NCBI RefSeq assembly: GCF_028561275.1 | Contig: NZ_JAQQTF010000019.1 | Coordinates: forward strand, 62,001-126,000 | Length of the DNA: 64,000 bases | Direction of reading: 5' to 3' | DNA from: Aureisphaera galaxeae | GTDB lineage: Bacteria > Bacteroidota > Bacteroidia > Flavobacteriales > Flavobacteriaceae | In this document: in pieces, positions 34,668 to 43,608 of the stretch | How the letters are laid out: each line of letters opens with the position of its first letter | Numbering within the stretch: the stretch's first letter is position 1 | Made by a program: the position numbers and the translations under genes | Notes under the pieces: model-generated | What the model was told of the DNA's origin: nothing | The model's input: the letters and a program-made list of their open reading frames with translations, nothing else | The model's database searches: none

Positions 34668-35417
34668 ATGAGAAAAAGAATCGTTGCAGGAAACTGGAAA
34701 ATGAATTGTGATCTTTCGGAAACAGATTATCTGTTGTCCCGATTAATGGAGCAGAAACTGAATCCAGAAGTGGAGGTAATCGTAACACCCCCCTTTCCTA
34801 ATTTATATACCGCTTTCAATTTGTTGAAAAATGCACCCATCGATGTTGCCGCTCAAAATATGCATCAAGAAGCAAACGGGGCGTATACAGGAGAAGTTTC
34901 AGCTACTATGCTAAAGAGCGTGGGCGTGGAAACCGTTATACTTGGGCATAGTGAAAGAAGGGCATATTTTGGGGAGGACAACGCACTCTTGGCCCAGAAA
35001 GTTTCTACGGCACTGTCTCAAGAAATGAGAACTATTTTTTGTTTCGGGGAAGAATTGCAGGAGCGAAAAGAGGGACGCCATTTCGATGTGGTAAAAGAAC
35101 AATTGCAAGAAGGATTGTTCCATATTTCCAATGACGATTGGAAGCAAGTAGTCCTGGCCTACGAACCCGTTTGGGCCATTGGTACCGGAGAGACCGCTTC
35201 TCCTGAGCAAGCACAAGAAATGCATCAATTTATTCGCGAAACTATTGCCGAAGCTTACAGTCAGGATATTGCGAATGAAGTTTCTATTTTATACGGTGGA
35301 AGTGTAAAACCCAATAATGCTTCAGAAATTTTCGGTAAACCCGATGTGGACGGAGGTCTTATTGGAGGTGCTTCATTAAAGGCAGATGATTTCGCTGCTA
35401 TCGTAAATGCTTTTTAA
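34668..35417 (+). CDS. tpiA: triose-phosphate isomerase
   Basis: A 249-residue glycolytic enzyme interconverting dihydroxyacetone phosphate and glyceraldehyde 3-phosphate. It is complete with GNWKMN (substrate Lys), ILGHSERR (catalytic His), YEPVWAIGTG (catalytic Glu) and YGGSVKPNN. It lies in a run of co-directional genes, 14 bp before prmA. Confidence 0.97.
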   Translation: MRKRIVAGNWKMNCDLSETDYLLSRLMEQKLNPEVEVIVTPPFPNLYTAFNLLKNAPIDVAAQNMHQEANGAYTGEVSATMLKSVGVETVILGHSERRAYFGEDNALLAQKVSTALSQEMRTIFCFGEELQERKEGRHFDVVKEQLQEGLFHISNDDWKQVVLAYEPVWAIGTGETASPEQAQEMHQFIRETIAEAYSQDIANEVSILYGGSVKPNNASEIFGKPDVDGGLIGGASLKADDFAAIVNAF

Positions 35418-35431
35418 TACTACTAGATACA

Positions 35432-36268
35432 GTGGCAGTTTATATTGAATACGATTTCAAAGTGTCTCCTTTGCAACCCGGAACAGAAATCCTGATTGCT
35501 GAGTTGGGGTATGCGGGTTTTGAAAGCTTCGTTGAAAATGAAGAAGGAGTTAAGGCTTACATTCAGAAAGAAGAATGGAATGCCGACCTATTGGAGGACA
35601 TCCAAATATTGAATTCCACCGAATTCGAAATCACCCATGAACATAAAGAAATTGAACAGGTGAATTGGAATGCCGAATGGGAGAGTAATTTCAAGCCCAT
35701 TGTGGTAAGTGAAGACTGCGCAGTTCGAGCGCCTTTCCATGAGCCTTACAATGTACCTTATGAGATCATTATAGAGCCCAAAATGTCTTTTGGTACTGGG
35801 CACCATGAAACTACCTATATGGTGTTGCAGTTTATCTTGGAAAATGATTTTGAAGGAAAAACGGTTTTGGATATGGGCTGCGGTACTGCGGTCCTCGCTA
35901 TACTTGCTGAAAAGCGGGGAGCGGTACGGTTGGATGCCATTGATATTGATGAATGGTGCGTGGAAAATAGTACTGAAAACTGCGAGCGCAATCAGTGTAA
36001 TGCCATTACTGTACAATTGGGGGATGCAGCTTTAATTCCGAAAGAGGCGACTTACGATACGCTCATTGCCAATATTAACAGAAACATCTTGTTGAATGAT
36101 ATGCCCATCTACGAAGCGGCATTAAAATCTTCGGGGGAACTCTACCTAAGCGGGTTTTATGAAGAAGATTTACCTATGATCAAGGAATGTTGTGAAGGGT
36201 TGGGAATGCGCTACCAAGAACACAAACAAAAGAACAGTTGGATCGCGGCTAAATTCGTGAAGTCATAA
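35432..36268 (+). CDS. prmA: ribosomal protein L11 methyltransferase
   Basis: A 278-residue SAM-dependent enzyme that trimethylates ribosomal protein L11. It has an N-terminal substrate-binding domain, then the SAM fold with VLDMGCGTAVLAILAEKRGA and the substrate loop FGTGHHETT. The start is GTG at 35432 (MAVYIEYDFKV). It is followed by clpS after 63 bp. Confidence 0.94.
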   Translation: MAVYIEYDFKVSPLQPGTEILIAELGYAGFESFVENEEGVKAYIQKEEWNADLLEDIQILNSTEFEITHEHKEIEQVNWNAEWESNFKPIVVSEDCAVRAPFHEPYNVPYEIIIEPKMSFGTGHHETTYMVLQFILENDFEGKTVLDMGCGTAVLAILAEKRGAVRLDAIDIDEWCVENSTENCERNQCNAITVQLGDAALIPKEATYDTLIANINRNILLNDMPIYEAALKSSGELYLSGFYEEDLPMIKECCEGLGMRYQEHKQKNSWIAAKFVKS

Positions 36269-36331
36269 TTTGCCTTTCTAAGGGTTTGATTTTATGGTTT
36301 TTGTGCGAAAATTTCTATTTTAGTTGTCGCT

Positions 36332-36607
36332 ATGGGTACACAGGAGAAATATCAAGAAGAGCTGCTCATTCTGGAAGATGAGCAAAAGGAAAATCAGATA
36401 GTTTTATACAATGATGATGTGAATACTTTCGACCATGTCATCAATATGTTGATCTATGCTTGCGACCATACTCCCGAGCAAGCAGAACAATGTTCCATTA
36501 TTGTTCATTACAAAGGAAAATGTACGGTAAAATCCGGTTCGTATGACGATTTGAAACCGCGTTGCAGTAAGTTGCTGGAAGCGGGCTTATCGGCCGAAAT
36601 CATCTGA
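36332..36607 (+). CDS. clpS: ATP-dependent Clp protease adaptor ClpS
   Basis: A 91-residue adaptor that delivers N-degron substrates to ClpA-type unfoldases. The core LYNDDVNTFDHVINML, HTPEQAEQCSIIVHYKGK and the tail AGLSAEII are standard. The prmA-clpS order is common in flavobacteria. Confidence 0.94.
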   Translation: MGTQEKYQEELLILEDEQKENQIVLYNDDVNTFDHVINMLIYACDHTPEQAEQCSIIVHYKGKCTVKSGSYDDLKPRCSKLLEAGLSAEII

Positions 36608-36700
36608 TTTTACGGTTTTTCCCTACCAGTTTTATGGGTTAATGATTATTCAGTGATATTTGATTTTTATTGAATTATGTTCAAAAAAAATCCCAAATGC

Positions 36701-36731
36701 TTGTGTTTTTTATAAAAAACTATTAGATTTG
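36701..36731 (+). promoter_or_regulatory. promoter of the M57-like protease gene
   Basis: TTG (36701-36703) and TAGATTTG (36724-36731), an exact TAnnTTTG, are 20 bp apart and 43 bp before the start codon. The fit to the Bacteroidota sigma-A consensus is good. Confidence 0.6.
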
Positions 36732-36773
36732 GGCCACAGACGTAATTTAGTAAAACCACTAATACCATCAACT

Positions 36774-37634
36774 ATGAGAAAATTCAAGTATGGACTTTTG
36801 GGCGTTCTAGCCCTGGGTCTCACCGTGGTTTCCTGTTCTAAAGATGAGGAAATCACAGACGAACAACAAACGGCTAATCTTACCAAAGAAGTTCCGCAAG
36901 AAGTCATCGATGCCGCAGGCACTTTAGGCCTCAACACCAACTTCGTGAAGTACGATACTTTCTACTTCCCGGATGGTACTTCAGAAGAGCGTTTATTCTT
37001 CGAAGAAGACATCGTTTTGAGTGAAGATGAACTGTTCACTTTATCAAAAGCCGTCGAAGAGCAGGCTGGTGACACCGATCGTCAGTATCGCACCTGGAAT
37101 TTAGTTAGCCAAGGAAGAAATATTTCCATTATCGGTTATACCGGTGGAGGCGGATTTGGGCTTTCCAATAAGGAGCGTACCGCACTGCAATGGGCAGTGA
37201 ACAATTACAACCGTCTAAGCGGGGTTTCTATTAGCTTTACGCTTACTTTTGGAACCAACTGGCAAACCAAGGATATGGTAGTATACCGTAATCCTAACCA
37301 GTCTGGATCTGGTGGAAGCGCTGGATTCCCAAGCAACGGTCTACCGTATCAGTTCGTTCAGATTTATGGACTATCTGGTTTCAGTACCAATGTGAATGAG
37401 CACGTAATTACCCACGAAATTGGACACTCCGTTGGATTCCGTCACACGGACTGGTTCAGCCGTCAAAGTTGCGGGCAGAATGTTAACGAAGGACAAGCCG
37501 GAGTTGGCGCTGTTCACGTAAGTGGAACACCTACCGGATACGATTCTACTTCCGTAATGCTAGCTTGTTTTAGCAGCAGTGAGGATGGAGAGTTTAACGG
37601 AAACGACATTACAGCTTTGCAAAATATGTATTAA
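36774..37634 (+). CDS. M57/HEIGH-type zinc metalloprotease lipoprotein
   Basis: A 286-residue exported protease. ATG at 36774 yields a lipoprotein signal (LGLTVVSC, Cys21). The catalytic zinc site is THEIGHSVGFRH, the extended HExxHxxGxxH of metzincin-type enzymes. An acidic N-terminal region of about 90 residues may be a propeptide. This family (dual-action HEIGH metallopeptidase) is frequent in Bacteroidota. It has its own promoter and terminator, so it is monocistronic. Confidence 0.87.
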   Translation: MRKFKYGLLGVLALGLTVVSCSKDEEITDEQQTANLTKEVPQEVIDAAGTLGLNTNFVKYDTFYFPDGTSEERLFFEEDIVLSEDELFTLSKAVEEQAGDTDRQYRTWNLVSQGRNISIIGYTGGGGFGLSNKERTALQWAVNNYNRLSGVSISFTLTFGTNWQTKDMVVYRNPNQSGSGGSAGFPSNGLPYQFVQIYGLSGFSTNVNEHVITHEIGHSVGFRHTDWFSRQSCGQNVNEGQAGVGAVHVSGTPTGYDSTSVMLACFSSSEDGEFNGNDITALQNMY

Positions 37635-37663
37635 CAAACCGACCTTAGTATTGCAACGCTATG

Positions 37664-37690
37664 CCGCCATCTAAAGATGGCGGTTTTTTT
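37664..37690 (+). terminator. intrinsic terminator after the M57-like protease
   Basis: An 8-bp stem, CCGCCATC with GATGGCGG, and a TAAA loop are followed by seven T residues. Confidence 0.88.
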
Positions 37691-37700
37691 AAATTTATAT

Positions 37701-37732
37701 TTGACGAAATAAATAAAAAAGTTTTATATTTG
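37701..37732 (+). promoter_or_regulatory. promoter of tRNA-Arg
   Basis: TTG (37701-37703), a 21-bp spacer and TATATTTG (37725-37732), an exact TAnnTTTG, lie 13 bp before the first base of the tRNA. Confidence 0.65.
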
Positions 37733-37745
37733 CAGCCCTTAAAAC

Positions 37746-37819
37746 GGCCTCGTGGCGCAACTGAATAGCGCATCTGATTACGGCTCAGAAGGTTGCAGGT
37801 TTGAATCCTGCCGAGGTCA
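37746..37819 (+). tRNA. tRNA-Arg (anticodon ACG)
   Basis: A 74-nt cloverleaf. The acceptor stem GGCCTCG pairs with CGAGGTC (one G-U pair), discriminator A. The D arm contains GGCGCAACTGAATAGCGC. The anticodon stem TCTGA/TCAGA encloses TTACGGC, giving anticodon ACG. The T arm is GCAGGTTTGAATCCTGC. CCA is not encoded. ACG would be edited to ICG and read CGU/CGC/CGA. Confidence 0.93.
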
Positions 37820-37831
37820 CTACAAGCAAGA

Positions 37832-37860
37832 AACCACGCCATTTGGCGTGGTTCTTTTTT
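37832..37860 (+). terminator. terminator of tRNA-Arg
   Basis: A 9-bp stem, AACCACGCC (37832-37840) with GGCGTGGTT (37845-37853), has an ATTT loop and is followed by CTTTTTT. Confidence 0.87.
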
Positions 37861-37978
37861 ATGGAAAAGCCAAACGAAGTTTGAAGCTTTGGAATAAAAC
37901 AAGAACCACGAGCGTAAGCTCGGGGTTTCTTATTTGCAAAGGGGAACTTTATCAGGATCACACGGTAATCCTGACATG

Positions 37979-38044
37979 TTGGTGCTCTCGATACATTTCG
38001 CCTTGCGGAACACCTGCCTGCCTACCGGCAGGCTCGATCACCAG
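37979..38044. repeat. composite palindromic intergenic element
   Basis: The outer ends are inverted (GGTG..TCGA at the left, TCGA.CACC at the right). Inside lies a 7-bp stem, GCCTGCC (38016-38022) with GGCAGGC (38027-38033). A further hairpin with CGAGC/GCTCG occurs just upstream at about 37909-37922. It looks like a dispersed non-coding repeat element between the tRNA and the GNAT gene; copy number cannot be judged from one window. Confidence 0.55.
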
Positions 38045-38059
38045 AAGTTACTAAATCTC

Positions 38060-38821
38060 CTAAGTAGCAATACCTAGCTCTTTCTTCAAAATGTTTCTAA
38101 ATCGCGTAGCACTTATGTAATGGTCTTCCAACAGTCTGCCATCGCGCAGGAGATTGAAAACCCCAAAACCGGAAGGAGCCATTTTCGCCTCTTTTACCGT
38201 GCTTATTTTAGAAACTTTCATATCTATGCCATGATCCATGGCAACATCAAGTATCGCCGCTACAGACTTTTCACTCCAAGGACATTGGTCTGCATAGCTT
38301 ATGTGCCAGCCCTTGTATTTTTTCTGTTGCTTGGTCCAGTCGTGAAACTTCGGGTTTTCGGCTTTGGCATTCCATTTCTTCGACAATAACTCAAACCGAT
38401 CTTTGGTTTCAATTTGTTCAAAGCCATTTCTTTCGAAAAGGGTCTTATTGGCCAACCATCCATCTTTGCTTGTTATTACACAAACACCATCCATTCCAAG
38501 GGACTTGGCTTCTTTTTCAGCATCTTCAATGAGCATGGTGCCATAGCCCTTACTTCTTTGTTTTTTGGAGTATATGTAAGTGCAATGAATGAACATATAA
38601 TTGTCGGCATCGATAGGTCGCCAAGCATATTTGGCAGGAACATATTCAATGAACCCGATCATTTTCTCTTCCTCATTTTTAAGGATCTTTATTCGTAATC
38701 CTTCTTTGTGGCGTTTTTCAAACCAATTGAGTTTGTCCTTAAATCCTTGCCTTTTGGTGTCTTTAATACAGAAGAAAGTTTCTTTCAGTGCATTTTCGGG
38801 GGTTACGGCTACGAGTTTCAT
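38060..38821 (-). CDS. GNAT acetyltransferase with YoaP-like C-terminal domain
   Basis: A 253-residue protein. Residues about 1-145 form a GNAT domain (acetyl-CoA loop KQRSKGYGTMLIEDAEKEA, then FERNGFEQIE). The C-terminal 100 residues (KGWHISYADQCPWSEKSV, FNLLRDGRLLEDHYIS) resemble the YoaP-like domain that is often fused to it. The acceptor substrate is unknown. It overlaps the upstream NTF2-like gene by 4 bp (ATGA), so the two are translationally coupled. Confidence 0.85.
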   Translation of the reverse strand: MKLVAVTPENALKETFFCIKDTKRQGFKDKLNWFEKRHKEGLRIKILKNEEEKMIGFIEYVPAKYAWRPIDADNYMFIHCTYIYSKKQRSKGYGTMLIEDAEKEAKSLGMDGVCVITSKDGWLANKTLFERNGFEQIETKDRFELLSKKWNAKAENPKFHDWTKQQKKYKGWHISYADQCPWSEKSVAAILDVAMDHGIDMKVSKISTVKEAKMAPSGFGVFNLLRDGRLLEDHYISATRFRNILKKELGIAT

Positions 38822-39213
38822 GGTTTTTGATTTAAAAATTTTACGGTATTCACCGCGGGCATATCCCAGGCTTCTTTAATCTTACCATCCACGATACGCC
38901 AAACTACAACTGCGTCTACCTCCATGGCATTGTCTTCCAGTATCATGGTGTCCTTCACATGGCCTACAACAAATTCATCTCCCATAGGGGTAATGGATAT
39001 GGGGTTCACCTTAAAACTTCCCTTGGAGTTCTGAGCCATTTTTCGGAAGAAGTCTGTTAGACCTTTAGAGCCCAGGTAGTCTCCTTCTAGCTCAGGTAAT
39101 TCGGGATTGAAATAGTGCCAAATGAAATCTTCTGCCAATACCTCTGCTGTGGCAGTCATATCGGTCGGATTAAAGCCCATTACTACGCTTAGATTGGGAT
39201 GTTCCTTATTCAT
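38818..39213 (-). CDS. NTF2/SnoaL-like protein
   Basis: A 131-residue alpha+beta cone-fold protein (AEVLAEDFIWHYFNPELPEL, KGLTDFFRKMA, VVWRIVDGKIKEAWDM), typical of SnoaL-like ketosteroid-isomerase relatives. The ATG at 39213, 4 bp after the upstream stop, is preferred over a TTG further up. Function is unknown. It is probably co-transcribed with the bactofilin-like gene before it and the GNAT gene after it. Confidence 0.8.
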   Translation of the reverse strand: MNKEHPNLSVVMGFNPTDMTATAEVLAEDFIWHYFNPELPELEGDYLGSKGLTDFFRKMAQNSKGSFKVNPISITPMGDEFVVGHVKDTMILEDNAMEVDAVVVWRIVDGKIKEAWDMPAVNTVKFLNQKP

Positions 39214-39217
39214 GGTT

Positions 39218-40345
39218 TTATGTTTTTGCAAGTTGTTTTTTAGACTGAAGCACCTTTAACGTCAATGCGCCATAGGTGATTGATAGTATGACTATAGAGA
39301 CTAATACGCCTGCGTAGGGAATAATCGTGAACAAACGCAATACAATGGCAATCAATAGCGCCAGAAATGTAATACTCCAAAAGCCCCAATTCTTTCCATT
39401 TCGTTCCTTCAAGTAATAAGTTACCAATAGGGACGCGACCAAATGACCGAACAAAAGACTAAATATAAATATGACAGTAGCGAAGAGCCCTAATGGGATC
39501 CCTATAAGCATTAGAAAGGCGAGGAGGATTAATAATGGAATACCGATAAGATAAATCAGCCCGAAACCAAAACTCTTTAACCAGTTGTCTTTTAGACCTT
39601 CAACCGCATTAGAAAATGCGTTTCTAAAGAGGGCGTGCAATACCAGAATGACTAAAAAGGCAGACAGTATATAGAATATCCATAATTTGATGGAAGCAGT
39701 TCCTAAGGTGGTTAGTGAGGATTGTGAATTTTCTTTACTAAGTTCTTCATTGAATTGCGCTTTGCCATTTACCAGGGAATTTTGGAAATCCATTTCGCCA
39801 TCGTCATTCCAGTATTCCACATTCCCATGGAATTTAGCATTAGATCCAATGGTGAGTTCTTCTCCGACGAGTTTTGCGGGACCGCGTACGGTTCCATTGA
39901 TCGAAACATCCCCTCCACGGACTTTTAGTCGCTCCATGACTTCCCCGTTCATGGTAATGTCCCCTGCGTAGCAGAGCAACTGGCCATGTATACGGGCATT
40001 TTCGGAAAGGAGGACTTCACCGCCAAAGACAACCAAATCGTCTCCGATTTCCGAATCTATGGTTACTTTTCCTCCCGCGATGCGAACATCATCCATGACG
40101 TATCCCTCTACTGAAAGTTCTCCACCAGCCGCAATAAGATCTCCGTGAATACTATCTTTTACAATCAGGTTTCCTCCAGCAATAACAAGGTCGCCTTGTA
40201 CGGCAGCATTCACTTGTATTTTTTCATCAGCAAGGTATTTATCGTCCTGCTGTATGTCGTTAATAATGATGCCTTCCTTGTTTTCAGACTGACTAAATGC
40301 CAGTATAGAGAATAACAAAAGACATAGGGTAGTTAGCTTTTTCAT
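39218..40345 (-). CDS. bactofilin-like (polymer-forming) membrane protein
   Basis: A 375-residue protein. A signal peptide (MKKLTTLCLLLFSILAFSQ) is followed by right-handed beta-helix repeats of bactofilin type (GDLVIAGGNLIVKDSIHGDL, IDSEIGDDLVVFGGEV). A C-terminal block of four membrane helices (about 215-370) completes it. The beta-helix part would face the periplasm, unlike cytoplasmic bactofilins. It may organise or sense the envelope; the function is not established. Confidence 0.82.
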   Translation of the reverse strand: MKKLTTLCLLLFSILAFSQSENKEGIIINDIQQDDKYLADEKIQVNAAVQGDLVIAGGNLIVKDSIHGDLIAAGGELSVEGYVMDDVRIAGGKVTIDSEIGDDLVVFGGEVLLSENARIHGQLLCYAGDITMNGEVMERLKVRGGDVSINGTVRGPAKLVGEELTIGSNAKFHGNVEYWNDDGEMDFQNSLVNGKAQFNEELSKENSQSSLTTLGTASIKLWIFYILSAFLVILVLHALFRNAFSNAVEGLKDNWLKSFGFGLIYLIGIPLLILLAFLMLIGIPLGLFATVIFIFSLLFGHLVASLLVTYYLKERNGKNWGFWSITFLALLIAIVLRLFTIIPYAGVLVSIVILSITYGALTLKVLQSKKQLAKT

Positions 40346-40874
40346 GGGTGTTAGGTTTTTTAAATGAACAGCAAACCTATTGATTGTCAATTATTTAAAA
40401 AATGATGAAAATCATATGAGGCCTTGGGATGCCCTAGTTGATGTGGATTAATCTGTAATAGGTATATCGAATATAGTGGTATCCCAGATCCAAGGCCATT
40501 AATCCGATTGGATTACATATAATTACGAGGGGAGGACGCCTAATTCGATAATCGATGAACACCTTGAAAAGGTTAATCGACTAATTTTGTATAAGGGCTA
40601 TAATTGGGGTTACATGGTAATTTTGCTATGCACTTCAAGGGTTTTATCAATACTTGCTGTAGCCAATTGAAGTTTGAAGTCATCTAAATAGAGACAGTCG
40701 TTATTCTATTCGAATTCATTACCTTTAAATTAACTCCCCTTAATTAATTATTAAATTATCCAGACACGTTTAGCGACTTAAAGTCCTAATCATATTGAGG
40801 AATCTCCATTTCGATTTTCTAAAGGCAAAACAGAATATTTGTACGAGAATTTGAGGGTTTATTAAATTAGATAG
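40346..40874. other. 529-bp AT-rich intergenic region without a gene
   Basis: I see no credible coding frame. It contains a dyad-rich block: GGCCTTGG (40420-40427) is inverted at 40490-40497, and GGATTAAT (40445-40452) is inverted just after that. TAATTTTG occurs at 40582 and 40618, exact -7 boxes but without a TTG at proper spacing. It separates the conserved minus-strand genes from the AT-rich orphan gene and may mark an insertion junction. Confidence 0.5.
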
Positions 40875-42416
40875 ATGAAACAAGAAGAATTGTTAGAAAT
40901 TATCCAGGGTGACGGTAATTCCATAAGGATGGAGCTTTCAAAGTATTACCGTATAAAAGACGATGTTGAACGTATTGTCATTGAAGGTGTTGATTTTGAA
41001 GAAGATATTCTTATTAGTTCATTGTCAAAGAAAGTCTCATTATCGGTAAAATTCGATTTATGCAATTTTAAAGGGCATTTTAGGTTAAGTGGAGTTGTTT
41101 TCAATAATAAGTTGATCTTTTCTAGGTGTTTATTTGCTAATGGAATAGATATTAATGGTCAATTTGATGAGATTTTTATAAACAATTCAGTAGTCCCAAA
41201 AAATGGCATACGTTTTAATGGTGGTAAATATGATCAGATTTATATTGATTCAAATGATGATATATCGTTGATCAAAGTAAATCAAGGAGTATTCAATGAA
41301 TTAATTATAACGGGGTGGAAAATTAAAAACATTTTGTTTGGCGGTTATAGGGTTTATATAAATCTCCTTAGCTTAGATCTAGAAGAGGCAAAATCAAATA
41401 TTGCGATACACAATGTTGTCGCAAATTATTTATTTGTAAGTGGTTCTTATATGGAAGGAACCCGAGTTTCTATTAGTAGATCAATGTTTAATAGTATTAA
41501 TTTAAATTCCTTAACCAATGAAGGCAAGATAGAATTCAATAATATTCAGATTTATGGCACCAAGGAGATTGATTTCGGGAATATCGATATTCATGAAATA
41601 ATGAGAAATATAAATTTGAAGAAATCCGAAATAGAATTTATTCATAATGAATCAAGGAGATTGACAGGATTGAATATGATTGGTTCTCAGATGCTTCCTT
41701 TATTACTGAAACATTACCCTGATAAACTTATCAAAATTTTACCAAACAATTTTAGTGACTCAACTCTCGAATTAAATAATGCCGAAATAGGCAACATGAG
41801 CTTCAAGAACATGGAGCTTCAAAACTTTTCAAGTGTAAGAGTTATAAATACCGAACTTACAAGTTTGAGCACCTTCAACGCTCCCTTCCCAATCCATAAA
41901 ATAAAAGGGAATAACCGTTCGCTTTATGAGATATTTAATAATCTTTATTCAATAGCCCAAAAGAAAAATAATAAAAGAGAGCAAATTGAATATTATAAAG
42001 CAAGCCAAACGGCGCTTTTTAAACACTTGATGGAAGAAAAGTGGTATAGAAATATTCCCTCCATCTTTAGTTTAGGGGTCTCCAAGATTTATAGCGACCA
42101 TGGTACCAAATGGCATAGATCAATGCTCTTAACGACTCCGATATTAGCTGGTATATTTTTTTCTCTGATGATCCTTCTAACTAATTACGATATTGAAATT
42201 TCAAAAGAAGGGTTAGATAAATTCAAGGAGATTTCTGTTTACTATTTGCAATTTCTTAACCCCACACACAAATTAAGTTTTATGGATAATAAAATAGATT
42301 CCTATATATACTCATCGAACTTCTTCTTTGTCCTTTTCGATTTCCTTGGTAGAATATTTGTAGCCATTGGTATATATGAAACAATTAGATCTTTCAGGAA
42401 ATTCGTTAGGAAATAA
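40875..42416 (+). CDS. orphan beta-helix protein with two C-terminal membrane helices
   Basis: A 513-residue protein. Residues about 30-330 show irregular short strands with repeated F/L/I-x-N/G turns (FKGHFRLSGVVFNNKLIFSR, KIEFNNIQIYGTKEIDFGN), suggesting a pentapeptide-like or beta-helix solenoid. Two membrane helices follow (about 417-440 and 478-503), separated by YYLQFLNPTHKLSF. This resembles pentapeptide-repeat proteins that end in an ion-channel-like two-helix unit. The gene is clearly more AT-rich than its neighbours, is monocistronic, and was probably acquired by transfer. No function can be assigned. Confidence 0.75.
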   Translation: MKQEELLEIIQGDGNSIRMELSKYYRIKDDVERIVIEGVDFEEDILISSLSKKVSLSVKFDLCNFKGHFRLSGVVFNNKLIFSRCLFANGIDINGQFDEIFINNSVVPKNGIRFNGGKYDQIYIDSNDDISLIKVNQGVFNELIITGWKIKNILFGGYRVYINLLSLDLEEAKSNIAIHNVVANYLFVSGSYMEGTRVSISRSMFNSINLNSLTNEGKIEFNNIQIYGTKEIDFGNIDIHEIMRNINLKKSEIEFIHNESRRLTGLNMIGSQMLPLLLKHYPDKLIKILPNNFSDSTLELNNAEIGNMSFKNMELQNFSSVRVINTELTSLSTFNAPFPIHKIKGNNRSLYEIFNNLYSIAQKKNNKREQIEYYKASQTALFKHLMEEKWYRNIPSIFSLGVSKIYSDHGTKWHRSMLLTTPILAGIFFSLMILLTNYDIEISKEGLDKFKEISVYYLQFLNPTHKLSFMDNKIDSYIYSSNFFFVLFDFLGRIFVAIGIYETIRSFRKFVRK

Positions 42417-42650
42417 CAATAATATATTTCAGTAACTTTTAGCTTAACTCCTCTTTCGCTGGTTGTCTTTTGACCCAGATGGGTATTAAATATTTCATTA
42501 GGAAAGTACTGCGGCCAGAAGATCCCAGATCGAGATTTTCTTATGTTCACATTGTGGTTCCCGAGGATTAGAAAATCTGGAAATTGATAGAAGGATTTTT
42601 CGTTGTCAAGCTCCAAATAACCCATCTTATCCTTACCTTTATATCACCCT

Positions 42651-43505
42651 ATGACCCGCGATTTTATTCATATCAATGACTTTATTATTCTAGTGGAAGA
42701 AGGCAACTCCAATACGGTCGAGGTGGACGCCTGTCGTTTCGAGGAACCACTTATCGCCGTGGCATTCTATGGTTCGGGGAATGTGGATCTGGACGTGAAA
42801 TACGGCTCCAATAAGAAGGCTTTCAATCATACCAAAGGACTGGCACTTTCCTTTTATGCCGATGATCAAGTGGAGTTTGTGCATACCATTTCTCCCGATA
42901 AACCCTTAGAATGCATTGTGGTAGCCACCGCTTTGCGGAATTTGGATCAACTACCCAACCAAGATGGGGAGATCTTTATGGAAATGCTACAAGAGCTGGT
43001 CAATCCCAAAGATCATTATGTGGAAGGTCCCAGTTTTTTCATGACGCCCGAAATGGAACGAATTGTAGATGCCATCTTTTCCAATCAATACGAAGGCAAA
43101 ACCAAAATGATGTTCTTCCGGAGTCAGATCACGGCCTTGCTCTCCCATTTTTTCGGACAGTTGGCCCTCATGCAAGAAAGGGCTTCCAAACCCGATTATC
43201 GGGATCAATTGAATGAGGTTCGGGAAATTCTATTGTCCCGATTGGACAATCCTCCTTCGCTATCTGAACTTTCCCTTCAAATTGGATTGAACACCACCAA
43301 GCTCAAAAAAGAATTCAAGGAAGTATTTGGTGTACCTGTATTCAAGTACCTTCAAAACGAACGTCTTTCTTCGGCCCATGCACTCATTAGCGAGAAGAGG
43401 GCCACCGTTCAGGAAGCTGCTTGGCAAGTGGGGTATGATAGCCTAAGTTCCTTCTCCAATGCCTTTGCCAAAAAATACGGCTATAGGCCCAGTCAAATCC
43501 GATAG
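42651..43505 (+). CDS. AraC-family transcriptional regulator
   Basis: A 284-residue regulator. The N-terminal 180 residues are a cupin-like sensing region. The C-terminal 100 residues carry two helix-turn-helix units (SLSELSLQIGLNTTKLKKEF and VQEAAWQVGYDSLSSFSNAF) ending in KKYGYRPSQIR. It precedes an NmrA-like gene by 103 bp on the same strand and may control it; the inducer is unknown. Confidence 0.9.
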   Translation: MTRDFIHINDFIILVEEGNSNTVEVDACRFEEPLIAVAFYGSGNVDLDVKYGSNKKAFNHTKGLALSFYADDQVEFVHTISPDKPLECIVVATALRNLDQLPNQDGEIFMEMLQELVNPKDHYVEGPSFFMTPEMERIVDAIFSNQYEGKTKMMFFRSQITALLSHFFGQLALMQERASKPDYRDQLNEVREILLSRLDNPPSLSELSLQIGLNTTKLKKEFKEVFGVPVFKYLQNERLSSAHALISEKRATVQEAAWQVGYDSLSSFSNAFAKKYGYRPSQIR

Positions 43506-43608
43506 CGCACTTTTCGAACAAATCAAACTTCTTTTCGAATAAATCATTCGATGGCTTTCTGCTGAATTTTGCTTCAGAAACAAATAGTAATCTTTAAAAC
43601 GAACAGAA

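Noticed and set aside
37752-38054. 100-codon plus-strand frame over the tRNA-Arg
   Set aside because: It reads straight through the tRNA, its terminator and the palindromic repeats; typical tRNA-overlap artefact.
42302-42625. 107-codon minus-strand frame at the end of the AT-rich orphan gene
   Set aside because: Half of it is antisense to the coding region, with no motif or plausible start context.
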